This document shows, piece after piece, positions 8,468-16,883 of a DNA stretch of 64,000 nt; position 1 is the first letter of the stretch; each line of letters begins with the position of its first letter. The DNA is from Luteimonas sp. 8-5 (lineage in GTDB: Bacteria; Pseudomonadota; Gammaproteobacteria; Xanthomonadales; Xanthomonadaceae): positions 1 to 64,000 of the forward strand of contig NZ_JARUVM010000009.1 in the NCBI RefSeq assembly GCF_029763755.1, written 5' to 3'. The position numbers were made by a program, and so were the translations under genes. The notes under the pieces are model-generated. The model worked only from the letters and a program-made list of their open reading frames with translations. It ran no database searches and was not told where the DNA came from.

Positions 8468-9269
8468 TGACGGGGACCTGCCAGACGGCGTAATCCGGCG
8501 GCGTGCGGATCGCGTCGATCATGCGCTCGAAGTCGGCGCGGACCTCGTCCGGGGTACGGCCACTGGCGGCGGCCAGCGGTTCGGCGTAGCCGTCGCGCCA
8601 GGCGGCGATGATGCCGGCGAAGGTATCGCGGGGCACCCGCAACGTGTCGACCACGACGTAGTCCAACGCGATGTCCGAATATCCGGCGCGTTCGAGCAGC
8701 GCCGGGGTGTGCCGGCCGATGCGACCGTCGCAGCCGATGCCGTGCATGAACGCCACCGCGTTGGCGTTCCAGAAGCGGTCCGGATCGAAGGCAGGATCGG
8801 TGGCGGGAAAATGCAGCATCCCGTAGTCCTCCGACAGCAGGTGCAGCCAGCCGCCCGGCTTCAGCACGCGGGTGATTTCGGCCAGCACCTGCGGAAAGTC
8901 CGGAACCGCCTGCGACATGTGCCGGCATGCGACCAGGTCGAAACTGGCGTCGCCGCACTGCAGTGCGAAGGCATCGCCCTGCGCGTAGAAAACCCGGCCC
9001 GCGCCATCGTCCATGTCGCGGGCACGCGCCAGGTTGGACTCGAGGATGTCGATCCCCAGCAGCGTCGCCTGCGGATAGCGGTCCGCCAGCCGGCGGGTGA
9101 TCTCGCCAGTGCCGCAACCCAGGTCCAGGATCCGCACCGGCCCCTCCAGGCCATAGCGATCGAACAGCCGCTGTTCCTGCGGCCAGATCGCCTGCGCCTG
9201 GTGGGCCAGGTTGCGCGCCATGGACTCGTCGCCCATCTGCTGCGCCTGCGGGTTGCGCGGATCGGTCAC
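8448..9269 (-). CDS. Class I SAM-dependent methyltransferase
   Basis: A 273-residue protein started at the GTG at 9269, which overlaps the stop of the aminopeptidase gene as GTGA. The SAM-binding site is ILDLGCGTGEITRRLADRYP (motif I), followed by GIDILESN (motif II acidic loop), QGDAFAL and SFDLVACRHMSQAVPDFPQVLAEITRVLKPGG (motifs III-IV). This is the UbiE/Methyltransf_25 pattern. The C-terminal 100 residues (DPDRFWNANAVAFMHGIGCDGRIGR) form a lid that should bind the unknown acceptor. An internal ATG 18 codons in is an alternative start. Translational coupling suggests a two-gene operon with the M1 peptidase, although no shared pathway is evident. Confidence 0.82.
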   Translation of the reverse strand: MTDPRNPQAQQMGDESMARNLAHQAQAIWPQEQRLFDRYGLEGPVRILDLGCGTGEITRRLADRYPQATLLGIDILESNLARARDMDDGAGRVFYAQGDAFALQCGDASFDLVACRHMSQAVPDFPQVLAEITRVLKPGGWLHLLSEDYGMLHFPATDPAFDPDRFWNANAVAFMHGIGCDGRIGRHTPALLERAGYSDIALDYVVVDTLRVPRDTFAGIIAAWRDGYAEPLAAASGRTPDEVRADFERMIDAIRTPPDYAVWQVPVISGHRP

Positions 9270-10981
9270 GTCCCTTGTGCCGCCTTCCATTCTTGCCAGG
9301 TCTCGAAGCGCGGTTCGGCGCGCAGCACGCGCGAATGCGGGTCGATGGTGTACAGCGCGTGCGGCTTCATTTCGACGCGGCCGCGGCCACCGGTCATCGG
9401 CACGTCGATGTCGTGGCCGTCCACGCGCACCTGTACCGGCATCGGGAACGGCTTGCCGCCCGGCGCCTTCCACTGCAGCGACAGGCCGGTGGCATCGCGG
9501 GTGGCGACGAGCTCGGGCAGTTCGGCGGAAAACACGTAGACGTCGAAGAACCAGCGGTAGTCCTTGCCGGTGGCCGCTTTCACCGCCTCGATGAAATCGG
9601 CGGTGGTGCCGTAGCGCGGCTCGAAGTTGCCCGGCTCCGGATCGGTGCGCCCGTACACGAGCTGGCGGGTCGCGTCGAAGAACGCGTCGTCGCCGATCAG
9701 CGCGCGCAGCGAGTGCAGCAGCAGCGAGCCCTTGTAGTAGATGTCCAGGCCCGGCCCGGTCTCGTCGCTGTACACGGCCTCCCCGGTCATGCTGTGGCCG
9801 GATACCAATGGCTCGTCGTTGGCCAGGGTGCGGCGCTGGTCGAGCAGCCAGGCCTCGTATTCGCGGTCGCCGTGCAGCCACTGCAGGTACAGCGGCTGCA
9901 TGTAGCTGCCGAAGCCCTCGTGCAGCCACATGTGGTCCCAGTCGTCGTTGGTGAGCTGGTTACCGAACCACTCGTGCGCGAACTCGTGGTTGAGCAGCCA
10001 GTCGTAGCCGAACTCGGTGGGCTTGTAGCCGTTGCCATAGGCGTTGATGGTCTGGTGCTCCATGCCCAGGTGCGGGGTCTCGACCACACCCATCTTCTCG
10101 TCGGCGAACGGATACGGGCCGATCGTGCCCTCGAAGAAGTCCAGCAGCTTCGGGAACTCGGCGAACAGCCCCCGCGCCTTCTCCTCGTTGCCCTTCAGGT
10201 ACCAGAAGCGCAGCGGAATGGTGTTGCCGTAACGGCTTTCGTAGTCGGCCGACAGCAGCTCGTACGGGCCGACGTTGATCGCGATCGCATACGTGTCGGG
10301 GCTGCGTGCGCGCCACCGGTACGTGCGCCAGCCGTCGCGTTCCTCCATGCCCTGCGCGACGCCGTTGCTGGCGGCCACCAGCGGCGCCGGCACCGTGATC
10401 GCCTGGTCGACGAGCAGCGGCTCGCCCATGGGATGGTCGATGCATGGCCACAACAGGTCGCAGCCCTCGCCCTGCATGGCGCTGGCCACCCAGGGCTCGC
10501 CGGTGGGCGCAGTGGCCCACACGAAGCCGCCGTCCCATGGCGCGCGCGTGGCCACGTGCGGCTTCCCGCCATAGACGACGCGCAATCTTGCAGCGTCGCC
10601 GGCGGCGAGCGCGGACGGCAGCGCGACCGTCATCCTGCCTTCCGGATTGCTCCAGGCGCTGGCCGGCAATGCCTGGCCGTCTACCTCCACCGAGGCGATC
10701 GTGTAGTTGCGGTCCAGGTCCACCACCAGGCGCTGCAGCGGCCGGGTCGCGCGGAAGGTCAGGGTCGCGTCGCCGTCGATGCGCTGCCGCGCCGGATCGA
10801 CGCGGAATGCCAGGTCGGCATGCTCGAACACGACCGCTTCCTGCTCCGGTGCGCGCGCCAGGCCGGTCTCGACGGTGGTCTTCGAAAGCGCCGGCTGCTC
10901 GTCCGACGCGAGGGCGGCGGCCCCGGGCCAGCATGCGGCCGCCAGCAGGACGGGCAGCAACGGATTGCGCGACGGTTCCAT
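9266..10981 (-). CDS. Exported M1-family metallopeptidase (aminopeptidase N-like, short form)
   Basis: A 571-residue protein with a signal peptide (1 to about 25). The N-terminal beta-sandwich (about 45-245) is followed by the thermolysin-like domain carrying HEFAHEW (zinc ligands His332 and His336, catalytic Glu333) and the third ligand Glu355 in WLHEGFGSY. The substrate-binding GxMEN motif appears as GMEHQ (306-310). At 571 residues it lacks the large helical C-terminal domain of aminopeptidase N and resembles the leukotriene-A4-hydrolase-like and cold-active short M1 enzymes. It should trim N-terminal residues from peptides in the periplasm. The methyltransferase gene overlaps its stop by four bases. 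Confidence 0.9.
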   Translation of the reverse strand: MEPSRNPLLPVLLAAACWPGAAALASDEQPALSKTTVETGLARAPEQEAVVFEHADLAFRVDPARQRIDGDATLTFRATRPLQRLVVDLDRNYTIASVEVDGQALPASAWSNPEGRMTVALPSALAAGDAARLRVVYGGKPHVATRAPWDGGFVWATAPTGEPWVASAMQGEGCDLLWPCIDHPMGEPLLVDQAITVPAPLVAASNGVAQGMEERDGWRTYRWRARSPDTYAIAINVGPYELLSADYESRYGNTIPLRFWYLKGNEEKARGLFAEFPKLLDFFEGTIGPYPFADEKMGVVETPHLGMEHQTINAYGNGYKPTEFGYDWLLNHEFAHEWFGNQLTNDDWDHMWLHEGFGSYMQPLYLQWLHGDREYEAWLLDQRRTLANDEPLVSGHSMTGEAVYSDETGPGLDIYYKGSLLLHSLRALIGDDAFFDATRQLVYGRTDPEPGNFEPRYGTTADFIEAVKAATGKDYRWFFDVYVFSAELPELVATRDATGLSLQWKAPGGKPFPMPVQVRVDGHDIDVPMTGGRGRVEMKPHALYTIDPHSRVLRAEPRFETWQEWKAAQGT

Positions 10982-11121
10982 GGAAATTCCTGGCAGGGAA
11001 GATGAACGTTGTCTTACGGCGCAGCGCCCGGATACGCAAGTGTCAGATGTCGTTAAGCGCTCTTCACGTTAAGTGGACCCCGGGCAAGCGGACGTGCTTG
11101 CCGACGAACGAGGGCCACGCC

Positions 11122-11856
11122 ATGAAAGTCCAATCCCGCACCCGATCCCTTGCCACGGCGGCACTGGTGGCCTTGCTGGTCGCCAGCTTCGGCGCGGCCG
11201 CCGCACCGCAGCCCCGCGACAACCCTCGCCAGGAGCATCGCGACGATCGCAGGGAGCACCGCAAGGACCATCGCCAGGAACGCCGCGCCGACCACAAGGA
11301 ACGCCGCCAGGAAAAGCGCCAGGACCGCCGCGACCATCGCCAGGCGCAGCAGCGCCAGCGCCAGGCCGAGCGCCAGCGCGAACGCGCCCAGCACCGCTAC
11401 TACCAGCAGCGGCTCGCCCAGCCCCGCGTCGTGCACCACACGCGCGTAGTCCAGCCCCGCGTCGTGCACCACACGCGCGTCGTGCACGTGCCGGCCTACC
11501 GCTACAGCTACGGTGGCCAGTGGCACAGCACCAGCCGTTACGGTGCGGACATGCTGCGCGACGCCGTGCGCCGCGGTTACCAGGAAGGCCTGCGCGCAGG
11601 TCGCGCCGACCGCCACCGCCGCTGGGATCGCGGCTACCGCGACTCGCGGATGTGGATCGACGCCAGCTACGGCTACAACAACGCCTACGTGCGCCGCGCC
11701 GACTACCAGCACTACTTCCGCCAGGGCTTCGACCGCGGCTACCAGGACGGCTACTACGGCCGCCAGCGCTATGGCCGCTATGACGATCGCAGCGACACCG
11801 CGATCATCTTCACCGCCGTGCTGGCCGCGATCCTCGGCCTGCAGGCCATCGGCTGA
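11122..11856 (+). CDS. Exported Arg/His/Gln/Tyr-rich low-complexity protein
   Basis: A 244-residue protein with a signal peptide (about 1-28, cleaved after AAA). The mature protein begins with about 65 residues made almost only of Arg, His, Asp, Gln, Lys and Glu (DDRREHRKDHRQERRADHKERR). An 11-residue tandem repeat QPRVVHHTRVV follows, encoded by a 33-base DNA repeat. The C-terminal half is Tyr/Arg-rich (RRGYQEGLRAGRADRHRRWDRGYRDSR) and the protein closes with a hydrophobic segment AIIFTAVLAAILGLQAI. It could be a metal- or polyanion-binding envelope protein; no family function is known to me. The AT-poor upstream region carries GTTAAG direct repeats, and a strong terminator lies 46 bases after the stop. 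Confidence 0.75.
   Translation: MKVQSRTRSLATAALVALLVASFGAAAAPQPRDNPRQEHRDDRREHRKDHRQERRADHKERRQEKRQDRRDHRQAQQRQRQAERQRERAQHRYYQQRLAQPRVVHHTRVVQPRVVHHTRVVHVPAYRYSYGGQWHSTSRYGADMLRDAVRRGYQEGLRAGRADRHRRWDRGYRDSRMWIDASYGYNNAYVRRADYQHYFRQGFDRGYQDGYYGRQRYGRYDDRSDTAIIFTAVLAAILGLQAIG
11419..11480 (+). repeat. 33-base tandem repeat inside the basic exported protein gene
   Basis: A 29-base block starting CAGCCCCGCGTCGTGC is identical at 11419-11447 and 11452-11480, giving a period of 33 bases and an 11-residue protein repeat. A degenerate third unit follows. It keeps frame, so copy-number change would lengthen the protein without breaking it. Confidence 0.8.
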
Positions 11857-11886
11857 CGAGGCGACGTTTCGGGTCAGTACTTCGAC

Positions 11887-12513
11887 TTACTGTTTTCCCA
11901 GGGCCCGGCGCAGATTGCGCCGGGCTTTTTCTTCCAGCCGCAGGTGGAAGAAGTCGCCCAGGTAAATCCGCTCTCGCGCCAGCAAACCGCGCAGGAAGCG
12001 GCGACGGTTGATGCGGAACAGCCACGCAGGAAGCACGCCTGCGTACTCCTGCGCGATGGCTTGGTCGTAGGCATCGAACACGTCCGGCGCCGCACCCAGG
12101 ATCGCCATGTCGCAATCCAGGAAATTGCGCACGTCGTCGGGCGCCGGATCGGCGTCGAAATCGGCCGGCGCGTGCCGCCCATGCCGGGCGGTGAGCTCGA
12201 TCAGCCAGGCCACGCGCTGCGCATCGATGCCGGCACCGGGCAGCCAGCGCGCGATCTCCCGCACCGCCAGCTGTGCCGAGCGCGCTTCGTTGTCGCCCTT
12301 GCCGGCGATGTAGACCGCGTCGTGGTACAGCACTGCCAGCGCCACCTCCGCCGGCTGCCGCCAGCCGGGACCGGCAGCGACGATCGCGTAGTGGCGCATC
12401 ACCTCGCCCACGTGTCCGAAGTCGTGGTACGCACGCGGCGGTTGCGCGTAGGCGGCGCGCAACGCCTCGAGCTGTCCCGGTGGCAAGGCCAGCGGCAGGC
12501 CGGGCAGGCTCAT
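11887..12513 (-). CDS. HD-domain metal-dependent phosphohydrolase
   Basis: A 208-residue protein of the predicted metal-dependent HD superfamily (COG4339 type). The metal-binding histidines are visible in RAYHDFGHVGEV (His30, His34) and the HD dyad in LYHDAVY (His64-Asp65), followed by the family GDNEARSA segment and a distal LDCDMAILGA Asp. Substrates of this group are unknown; hydrolysis of a phosphoester is expected. It starts 13 bases after the stop of the TRIC channel gene and is read in the same direction, so it is probably co-transcribed with it. Its last codons contain the terminator of the convergent gene. An upstream GTG (12519) is possible. Confidence 0.8.
   Translation of the reverse strand: MSLPGLPLALPPGQLEALRAAYAQPPRAYHDFGHVGEVMRHYAIVAAGPGWRQPAEVALAVLYHDAVYIAGKGDNEARSAQLAVREIARWLPGAGIDAQRVAWLIELTARHGRHAPADFDADPAPDDVRNFLDCDMAILGAAPDVFDAYDQAIAQEYAGVLPAWLFRINRRRFLRGLLARERIYLGDFFHLRLEEKARRNLRRALGKQ
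11903..11933 (+). terminator. Intrinsic terminator embedded in the 3-prime coding end of the HD gene
   Basis: A 10-bp stem, GCCCGGCGCA-GAT-TGCGCCGGGC (11903-11925), is followed by TTTTTCTT. It is correctly oriented to end the 11122-11856 transcript. The same bases encode the C-terminal RRNLRRALGK part of the convergent HD protein, so the site has a double constraint. Confidence 0.85.
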
Positions 12514-12526
12514 GTCCACCGGCCGG

Positions 12527-13144
12527 TCAATGGTCGCCGGGCGCGGCCACCGGCAGGCGCCAGCCGTGGCGGATCGCCATGAAGCGCAGGAAGAACACCA
12601 GCGCCGCGCCGCCGAGCAGGAAGGGTTCGCCAGGCCACTGGAAATGCCAGGCCAGCACCACCACCGCAGCACCGGCCAGCGCCGCCACCGCGTAGAGGTC
12701 GGACTGCAGCACCACCGGAATGCGCATGGCCAGCACGTCACGGGCGATGCCGCCGCCGATGCCGGTCAGCATGCCCAGCAGCAGCGCGCCGACCGGACCG
12801 AGGCCCGCGGCCAGCGCCTTGGTCGCACCGGTGACCGCGAACAGGCCGAGGCCCAGCGCGTCGAACAACTGCACCGGATTGGTCATGCGTTCGACCACGG
12901 CGCCGCGGTAGAAGCACAGCAAGCCGGCCGCGCAGCTCACCGCGAGATAGTTCCAGTTGGCGATCGCCACCGGCGGCGTCGCGCCGATCAGAACGTCGCG
13001 CGCCACGCCGCCCGATACCGCAGCCACGAACGACAGCACCAGCACGCCGAACAGGTCGAAGTGCTTGCGCACGCCCAGGGTCGCGCCACTGATGGCGAAC
13101 GCGAAGGTGCCGAGCAGGTCGAGGATGAAGAGGAAGGTCTGCAT
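12527..13144 (-). CDS. Trimeric intracellular cation (TRIC) channel family membrane protein
   Basis: A 205-residue integral membrane protein with about seven hydrophobic segments and an internal duplication typical of the UPF0126/TRIC family. The repeats are marked by FAFAISGATLGVRKHFDLFGVL with SGGVARDVLIG, and again by LFAVTGATKALAAGLGP with GGGIARDVLAMRIPVVL. Bacterial members form homotrimeric potassium-permeable channels, and the E. coli YicG relative is implicated in glycine uptake. The two conserved GGxxRD loops bend the pore helices. It probably shares a transcript with the HD phosphohydrolase downstream and with the DUF6164-like gene upstream (14 bases away). Confidence 0.87.
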   Translation of the reverse strand: MQTFLFILDLLGTFAFAISGATLGVRKHFDLFGVLVLSFVAAVSGGVARDVLIGATPPVAIANWNYLAVSCAAGLLCFYRGAVVERMTNPVQLFDALGLGLFAVTGATKALAAGLGPVGALLLGMLTGIGGGIARDVLAMRIPVVLQSDLYAVAALAGAAVVVLAWHFQWPGEPFLLGGAALVFFLRFMAIRHGWRLPVAAPGDH

Positions 13145-13158
13145 GCGCGTGCCCTGCC

Positions 13159-13527
13159 CTACGGGCGGTGCAGCATCAACGGCACCAGCGCCAGCAGGGC
13201 GAGCATGCCGATGATGCCCAGCACCGCCAGCAGCACGCGCAGCGGCTCGCGCCTCACCACGTCGGCGAAGGTCTCCGCGGTGCCGTCGCGCAAGGCCGCG
13301 GCGCGCTCGGCGCGGGCGCGGGCGCGGCGCTGCGCCTGGTAGTCGGCCATCAACGCCCTTGCGCGGGCAACGTCGCGCTCGTCGCTGACCCAGATGCCGC
13401 CGAAGGAAATGCCCCAGCGGCTGGGCTGGGTTTCGTACCAGGCGATCTTCGCCTCGTCCAGCATCGCCCGGACCTCGTCGGCCTCGTCGTCGGGCACGTT
13501 GCGCATGTTCAGCAGCAGCTTGGACAT
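13159..13527 (-). CDS. DUF6164-like protein with C-terminal membrane segment
   Basis: A 122-residue protein starting MSKLLLNMRNVPDDEADEVR. The first about 55 residues look like a small alpha/beta domain (LDEAKIAWYETQPSRWGISFGGIWVSDERD). A charged Arg/Ala helix comes next (ARALMADYQAQRRARARAERAA), then a single hydrophobic anchor near the end (VLLAVLGIIGMLALLALVPL). The N-terminal domain resembles the DUF2007-like signal-transducing fold and the whole matches the pattern I know as DUF6164 in xanthomonads. Function is unknown. The cytoplasmic domain would be tethered to the inner membrane. It lies 15 bases upstream of the TRIC gene on the same strand. Confidence 0.7.
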   Translation of the reverse strand: MSKLLLNMRNVPDDEADEVRAMLDEAKIAWYETQPSRWGISFGGIWVSDERDVARARALMADYQAQRRARARAERAAALRDGTAETFADVVRREPLRVLLAVLGIIGMLALLALVPLMLHRP

Positions 13528-13541
13528 GCGCCGATCTTACG

Positions 13542-14549
<1,008 letters not shown>

Positions 14550-14568
14550 GTCCAAGGGAGATGGCGCC

Positions 14569-14856
14569 GTGCACGGGGACTACAAGGTTCCGGGGGGCAA
14601 GCTGGTCGTGGTCGACCTGTCCGTGGACGACGGCGGGCGCATCGCCGAGGGCCAGGTCAGCGGCGATTTCTTCCTCGAGCCCGACAGTGCGCTGGATGCG
14701 ATCAACGCGGCGCTGCGCGGCCTGCCCGCCGATTCCGGCGAAGTGATGATCGCCGCCGCGGTGCGCATGGCACTGGGCCCCGGCGTCGAACTGTTCGGCA
14801 TCACCCCCGAGGGTGTCGCTACGGCGGTACGCCGCGCCCTGGAATCGCAGCCATGA
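14569..14856 (+). CDS. Lipoate-protein ligase accessory (C-terminal domain) subunit, LplB-like
   Basis: A 95-residue protein with [43 protein letters not shown] and [27 protein letters not shown]. This is the pattern of the lipoate-protein ligase C-terminal domain, which in two-component ligases (Thermoplasma LplA/LplB) is a separate subunit needed to form lipoyl-AMP. The GTG start at 14569 has an AAGGGAG site at ideal spacing; an in-frame ATG at 14548 lacks one and lies before the likely transcript start. The stop overlaps the next start as ATGA, so the two subunits should be made together. Confidence 0.78.
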   Translation: MHGDYKVPGGKLVVVDLSVDDGGRIAEGQVSGDFFLEPDSALDAINAALRGLPADSGEVMIAAAVRMALGPGVELFGITPEGVATAVRRALESQP

Positions 14857-15632
14857 TCCGCAGCACCTGGCACGACCACGACTGGCTGCTGCTGCACGAG
14901 GCGCCGCAGTCGCCCGCATTGCACATGGCGCTGGACGACGCGCTGCTGGACGAGGTATCGGCGGGCCGTCGCGCGCCGACCCTGCGGGTCTGGGAATGGG
15001 CCGGGCCGGCCGTGGTGATGGGCCGTTTCCAGTCGCTGCGCAACGAAGTCGACCACGAGGCCGCGCAACGCCACGGCATCGAGGTGGTGCGCCGCATCAG
15101 CGGTGGCGGCGCGATGTTCATCGAGCCGGGCAACACCATCACCTATTCGATCTATGCGCCCGTCGACATGGTCCAGGGCATGAACTTCGAGCAGGCCTAC
15201 GCGTTGATGGACGCATGGGTGATCGCCGCGCTCGGCGATCTCGGCATCCAGGCCTGGTACCAGCCGCTCAACGACATCGCGTCGCCTGCCGGCAAGATCG
15301 CCGGCGCGGCGCAGGCGCGGCGCGGCAACGCCGTGCTCCACCACGTGACGATGGCCTACGACATCGACGCGAACAAGATGCTCGAGGTGCTGCGCATCGG
15401 CCGCGAGAAACTCTCCGACAAGGGCACGACCAGCGCGCAGAAGCGCGTGGATCCGCTACGCAGCCAGACCGGGATGGCGCGCGAGGCGGTGATCGAGGTC
15501 CTGGTCGAAAGTTTCCGCAAGCGCCACGGCGGCCTCACCGCCGATACCCTGCGCGTGCACGAACTCGAACGCGCGCACGAACTCGTCGCCGGGAAGTTCG
15601 GGACCGCGGAATGGACTGCAGTCGTGCCCTGA
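14853..15632 (+). CDS. lplA: Lipoate-protein ligase, catalytic domain only (LplA type)
   Basis: A 259-residue protein of the biotin/lipoyl ligase fold. Visible are RRISGGGAMFIEPGNTITYS (80-99), which holds the lipoyl-AMP binding RRxSGGG, and the catalytic lysine Lys148 in SPAGKIAGAAQARR. It attaches exogenous lipoate to E2 and GcvH proteins via lipoyl-AMP. It lacks the C-terminal adenylation-assisting domain of E. coli LplA; that domain is supplied by the gene immediately upstream, which overlaps by four bases. A LipM-like octanoyltransferase role is the main alternative, but those enzymes use a cysteine and do not need the accessory domain. It converges on a lipoprotein gene 23 bases away. 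Confidence 0.82.
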   Translation: MIRSTWHDHDWLLLHEAPQSPALHMALDDALLDEVSAGRRAPTLRVWEWAGPAVVMGRFQSLRNEVDHEAAQRHGIEVVRRISGGGAMFIEPGNTITYSIYAPVDMVQGMNFEQAYALMDAWVIAALGDLGIQAWYQPLNDIASPAGKIAGAAQARRGNAVLHHVTMAYDIDANKMLEVLRIGREKLSDKGTTSAQKRVDPLRSQTGMAREAVIEVLVESFRKRHGGLTADTLRVHELERAHELVAGKFGTAEWTAVVP

Positions 15633-15655
15633 CCTGAACCCAGGTGCCCCGGGCC

Positions 15656-16207
15656 TCAGGGCAGCAGCCCGCCCTGCGGGCTCACCAGCGACCACTGCCC
15701 CCACTTGTCGCTGACGCCGTGGCCGGCGGTCCGGCCGGCACCGCCATCGGCTGCATACACGTACAGCGGATGTCCGCCGTAGGTGACCTGCAAGCTGCCG
15801 TCGGCACGCTGGATCGTGCCGATGCTGCCGGCGTCCAGGCCCGGCGTGTGGCTGGGCATGGCCGCCTCGACGGTCATCGGCGGCCAGACGCGGGTGCATT
15901 CCTGGTCGCACTTGCTGCCGTCGGTGTCGCCCTGCAGCGTATACAACGCCGAGCCCGCACTGTTGGCGAGATACGGCGCCGGGCCGCCCTCGGTGGCGAC
16001 CAGCAACGGATTGGAACCCGTGGCCCCGGTGTTGCCGGCAACGGGCGTTTCGCCCGGCACGTTGGTGGCGGCCGGATCGACCCGCGCGGCGGCCGCGTCG
16101 TCGCCCGCATCGTCGAGCTGCGAATCGTCGGCGCGATTGCAGGCATTGAGCACGAACGTGGCCAGCAACAGGCCGGCCACGCCGAGGATGGGAGATGGGC
16201 TGCGCAT
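15656..16207 (-). CDS. Lipoprotein with COG4315-type secreted repeats
   Basis: A 183-residue lipoprotein with a signal peptide ending in the lipobox LNAC (Cys23). A low-complexity Asp/Ala-rich linker (about 24-65) leads to a domain with PYLANSAGSALYTLQGDTDGSKCDQECTRVWPPM and a second unit QVTYGGHPLYVYAADGGAGRTAGHG with KWGQWSLVSPQG. Paired Leu/Tyr-T/V-Y-x-x-D units with a Cys-x-x-x-Cys and a WPP motif define the secreted repeat of unknown function (Lipoprotein_15, COG4315). The DQEC Cys pair probably forms a disulfide. The role is unknown. It is transcribed alone and convergent with lplA. Confidence 0.82.
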   Translation of the reverse strand: MRSPSPILGVAGLLLATFVLNACNRADDSQLDDAGDDAAAARVDPAATNVPGETPVAGNTGATGSNPLLVATEGGPAPYLANSAGSALYTLQGDTDGSKCDQECTRVWPPMTVEAAMPSHTPGLDAGSIGTIQRADGSLQVTYGGHPLYVYAADGGAGRTAGHGVSDKWGQWSLVSPQGGLLP

Positions 16208-16284
16208 GCGGGGGCTCCGTGTCGGGTGCGCCTCCGTTATAGGCGCCGGCGCGTGAATGCGCAGTCGCCGCCCGGACCGGAGCA

Positions 16285-16551
16285 TCAGCGCAGCTGGCTG
16301 TCCTTGCTGCCGCGACGGTTGTAGCCCGCCGCCGAGGATTCCTCGCGGTCCAGCGCTTCCTGGCACGGCACGCACAGCCGCACGCCGGGCATGGCCCTGC
16401 GCCGCGCCTCGGGGATCGGCGCATCGCATTCTTCGCAGTGGGACAGGCCCGGGCCCTGCGGCAAGCGGCTGCGCGCGCGCTTGATCGCGTCCTCGACGGT
16501 CGCGTCGATCTGGTCCTGCACTGCGGTGTCGCCAGCCCATCCGGTTGCCAT
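16285..16551 (-). CDS. DksA/TraR-family C4 zinc-finger protein (YbiI-like)
   Basis: An 88-residue protein. Its C-terminal half holds a four-cysteine zinc finger, CEECDAPIPEARRRAMPGVRLCVPC, matching the DksA/TraR C4 pattern CxxC-x17-CxxC. The short N-terminus (MATGWAGDTAVQDQIDATVEDAIKRAR) replaces the long coiled coil of true DksA, as in the phage/YbiI-type members. Such proteins may enter the secondary channel of RNA polymerase or act only as small zinc proteins. With such a short helix, full DksA activity is doubtful. The tail YNRRGSKDSQLR is hydrophilic. It is monocistronic, divergent from the small gene at 16697. Confidence 0.85.
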   Translation of the reverse strand: MATGWAGDTAVQDQIDATVEDAIKRARSRLPQGPGLSHCEECDAPIPEARRRAMPGVRLCVPCQEALDREESSAAGYNRRGSKDSQLR

Positions 16552-16601
16552 GGGCGGATCATAGCGCCGGCATCGTGAACGCACAGCACCTGAACGCGGG
16601 A

Positions 16602-16644
16602 GCGTTAGCCGCTTGCTCACGAAAAATGCGCCGCTGGCTAACGC
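16602..16644. repeat. Inverted repeat upstream of the small Asn/Gln-rich gene
   Basis: GCGTTAGCC at 16602-16610 and its exact complement GGCTAACGC at 16636-16644 flank 25 bases, 53 bases before the next ATG. Spacing and position fit an operator for a dimeric regulator or a leader-RNA hairpin. I cannot tell which. Confidence 0.55.
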
Positions 16645-16696
16645 GCCAGTCGCTAGCTTGGAAGGCGCCCAATCCCGGGCCGCAGGAGAGACGAAA

Positions 16697-16861
16697 ATGC
16701 CGAACAACCAGAAGAAGACTGGCATGCAGGACCAGAAGCGCCAGGACAGCAACCAGAACCAGGGACGCCAGGCCTCCGATCGCAACAATGAACAGGGCAA
16801 GAGCAGCCAGGGCCGCAGCGAAGACCAGCGCAACGCAAGCAACCGCAGCCGCGATCGCTAG
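16697..16861 (+). CDS. Small hydrophilic Asn/Gln/Ser/Arg-rich protein (54 aa)
   Basis: A 54-residue protein starting MPNNQKKTGMQDQKRQDSNQ and ending NASNRSRDR. More than two thirds of its residues are Asn, Gln, Ser, Arg, Lys or Asp, with almost no hydrophobic residues, so it should be intrinsically disordered. The start has an AGGAGAG site at 16684-16690, seven bases before the ATG. An inverted repeat lies upstream and an 11-bp hairpin overlaps the stop codon, so the gene has its own control signals. Similar small stress-related hydrophilic proteins occur in many proteobacteria, but I recognise no specific family. Confidence 0.65.
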   Translation: MPNNQKKTGMQDQKRQDSNQNQGRQASDRNNEQGKSSQGRSEDQRNASNRSRDR

Positions 16862-16883
16862 CGGCTTGATGCCAAGCCGCTAG
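16858..16883. terminator. 11-bp hairpin shared by convergent genes
   Basis: CTAGCGGCTTG-ATGC-CAAGCCGCTAG is a perfect 11-bp stem with a 4-base loop. It contains the stop codon of the 16697 gene and reaches into the last codons of the convergent lipoprotein gene. There is no T run on either side, so it may act with Rho or protect 3-prime ends. Confidence 0.6.
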
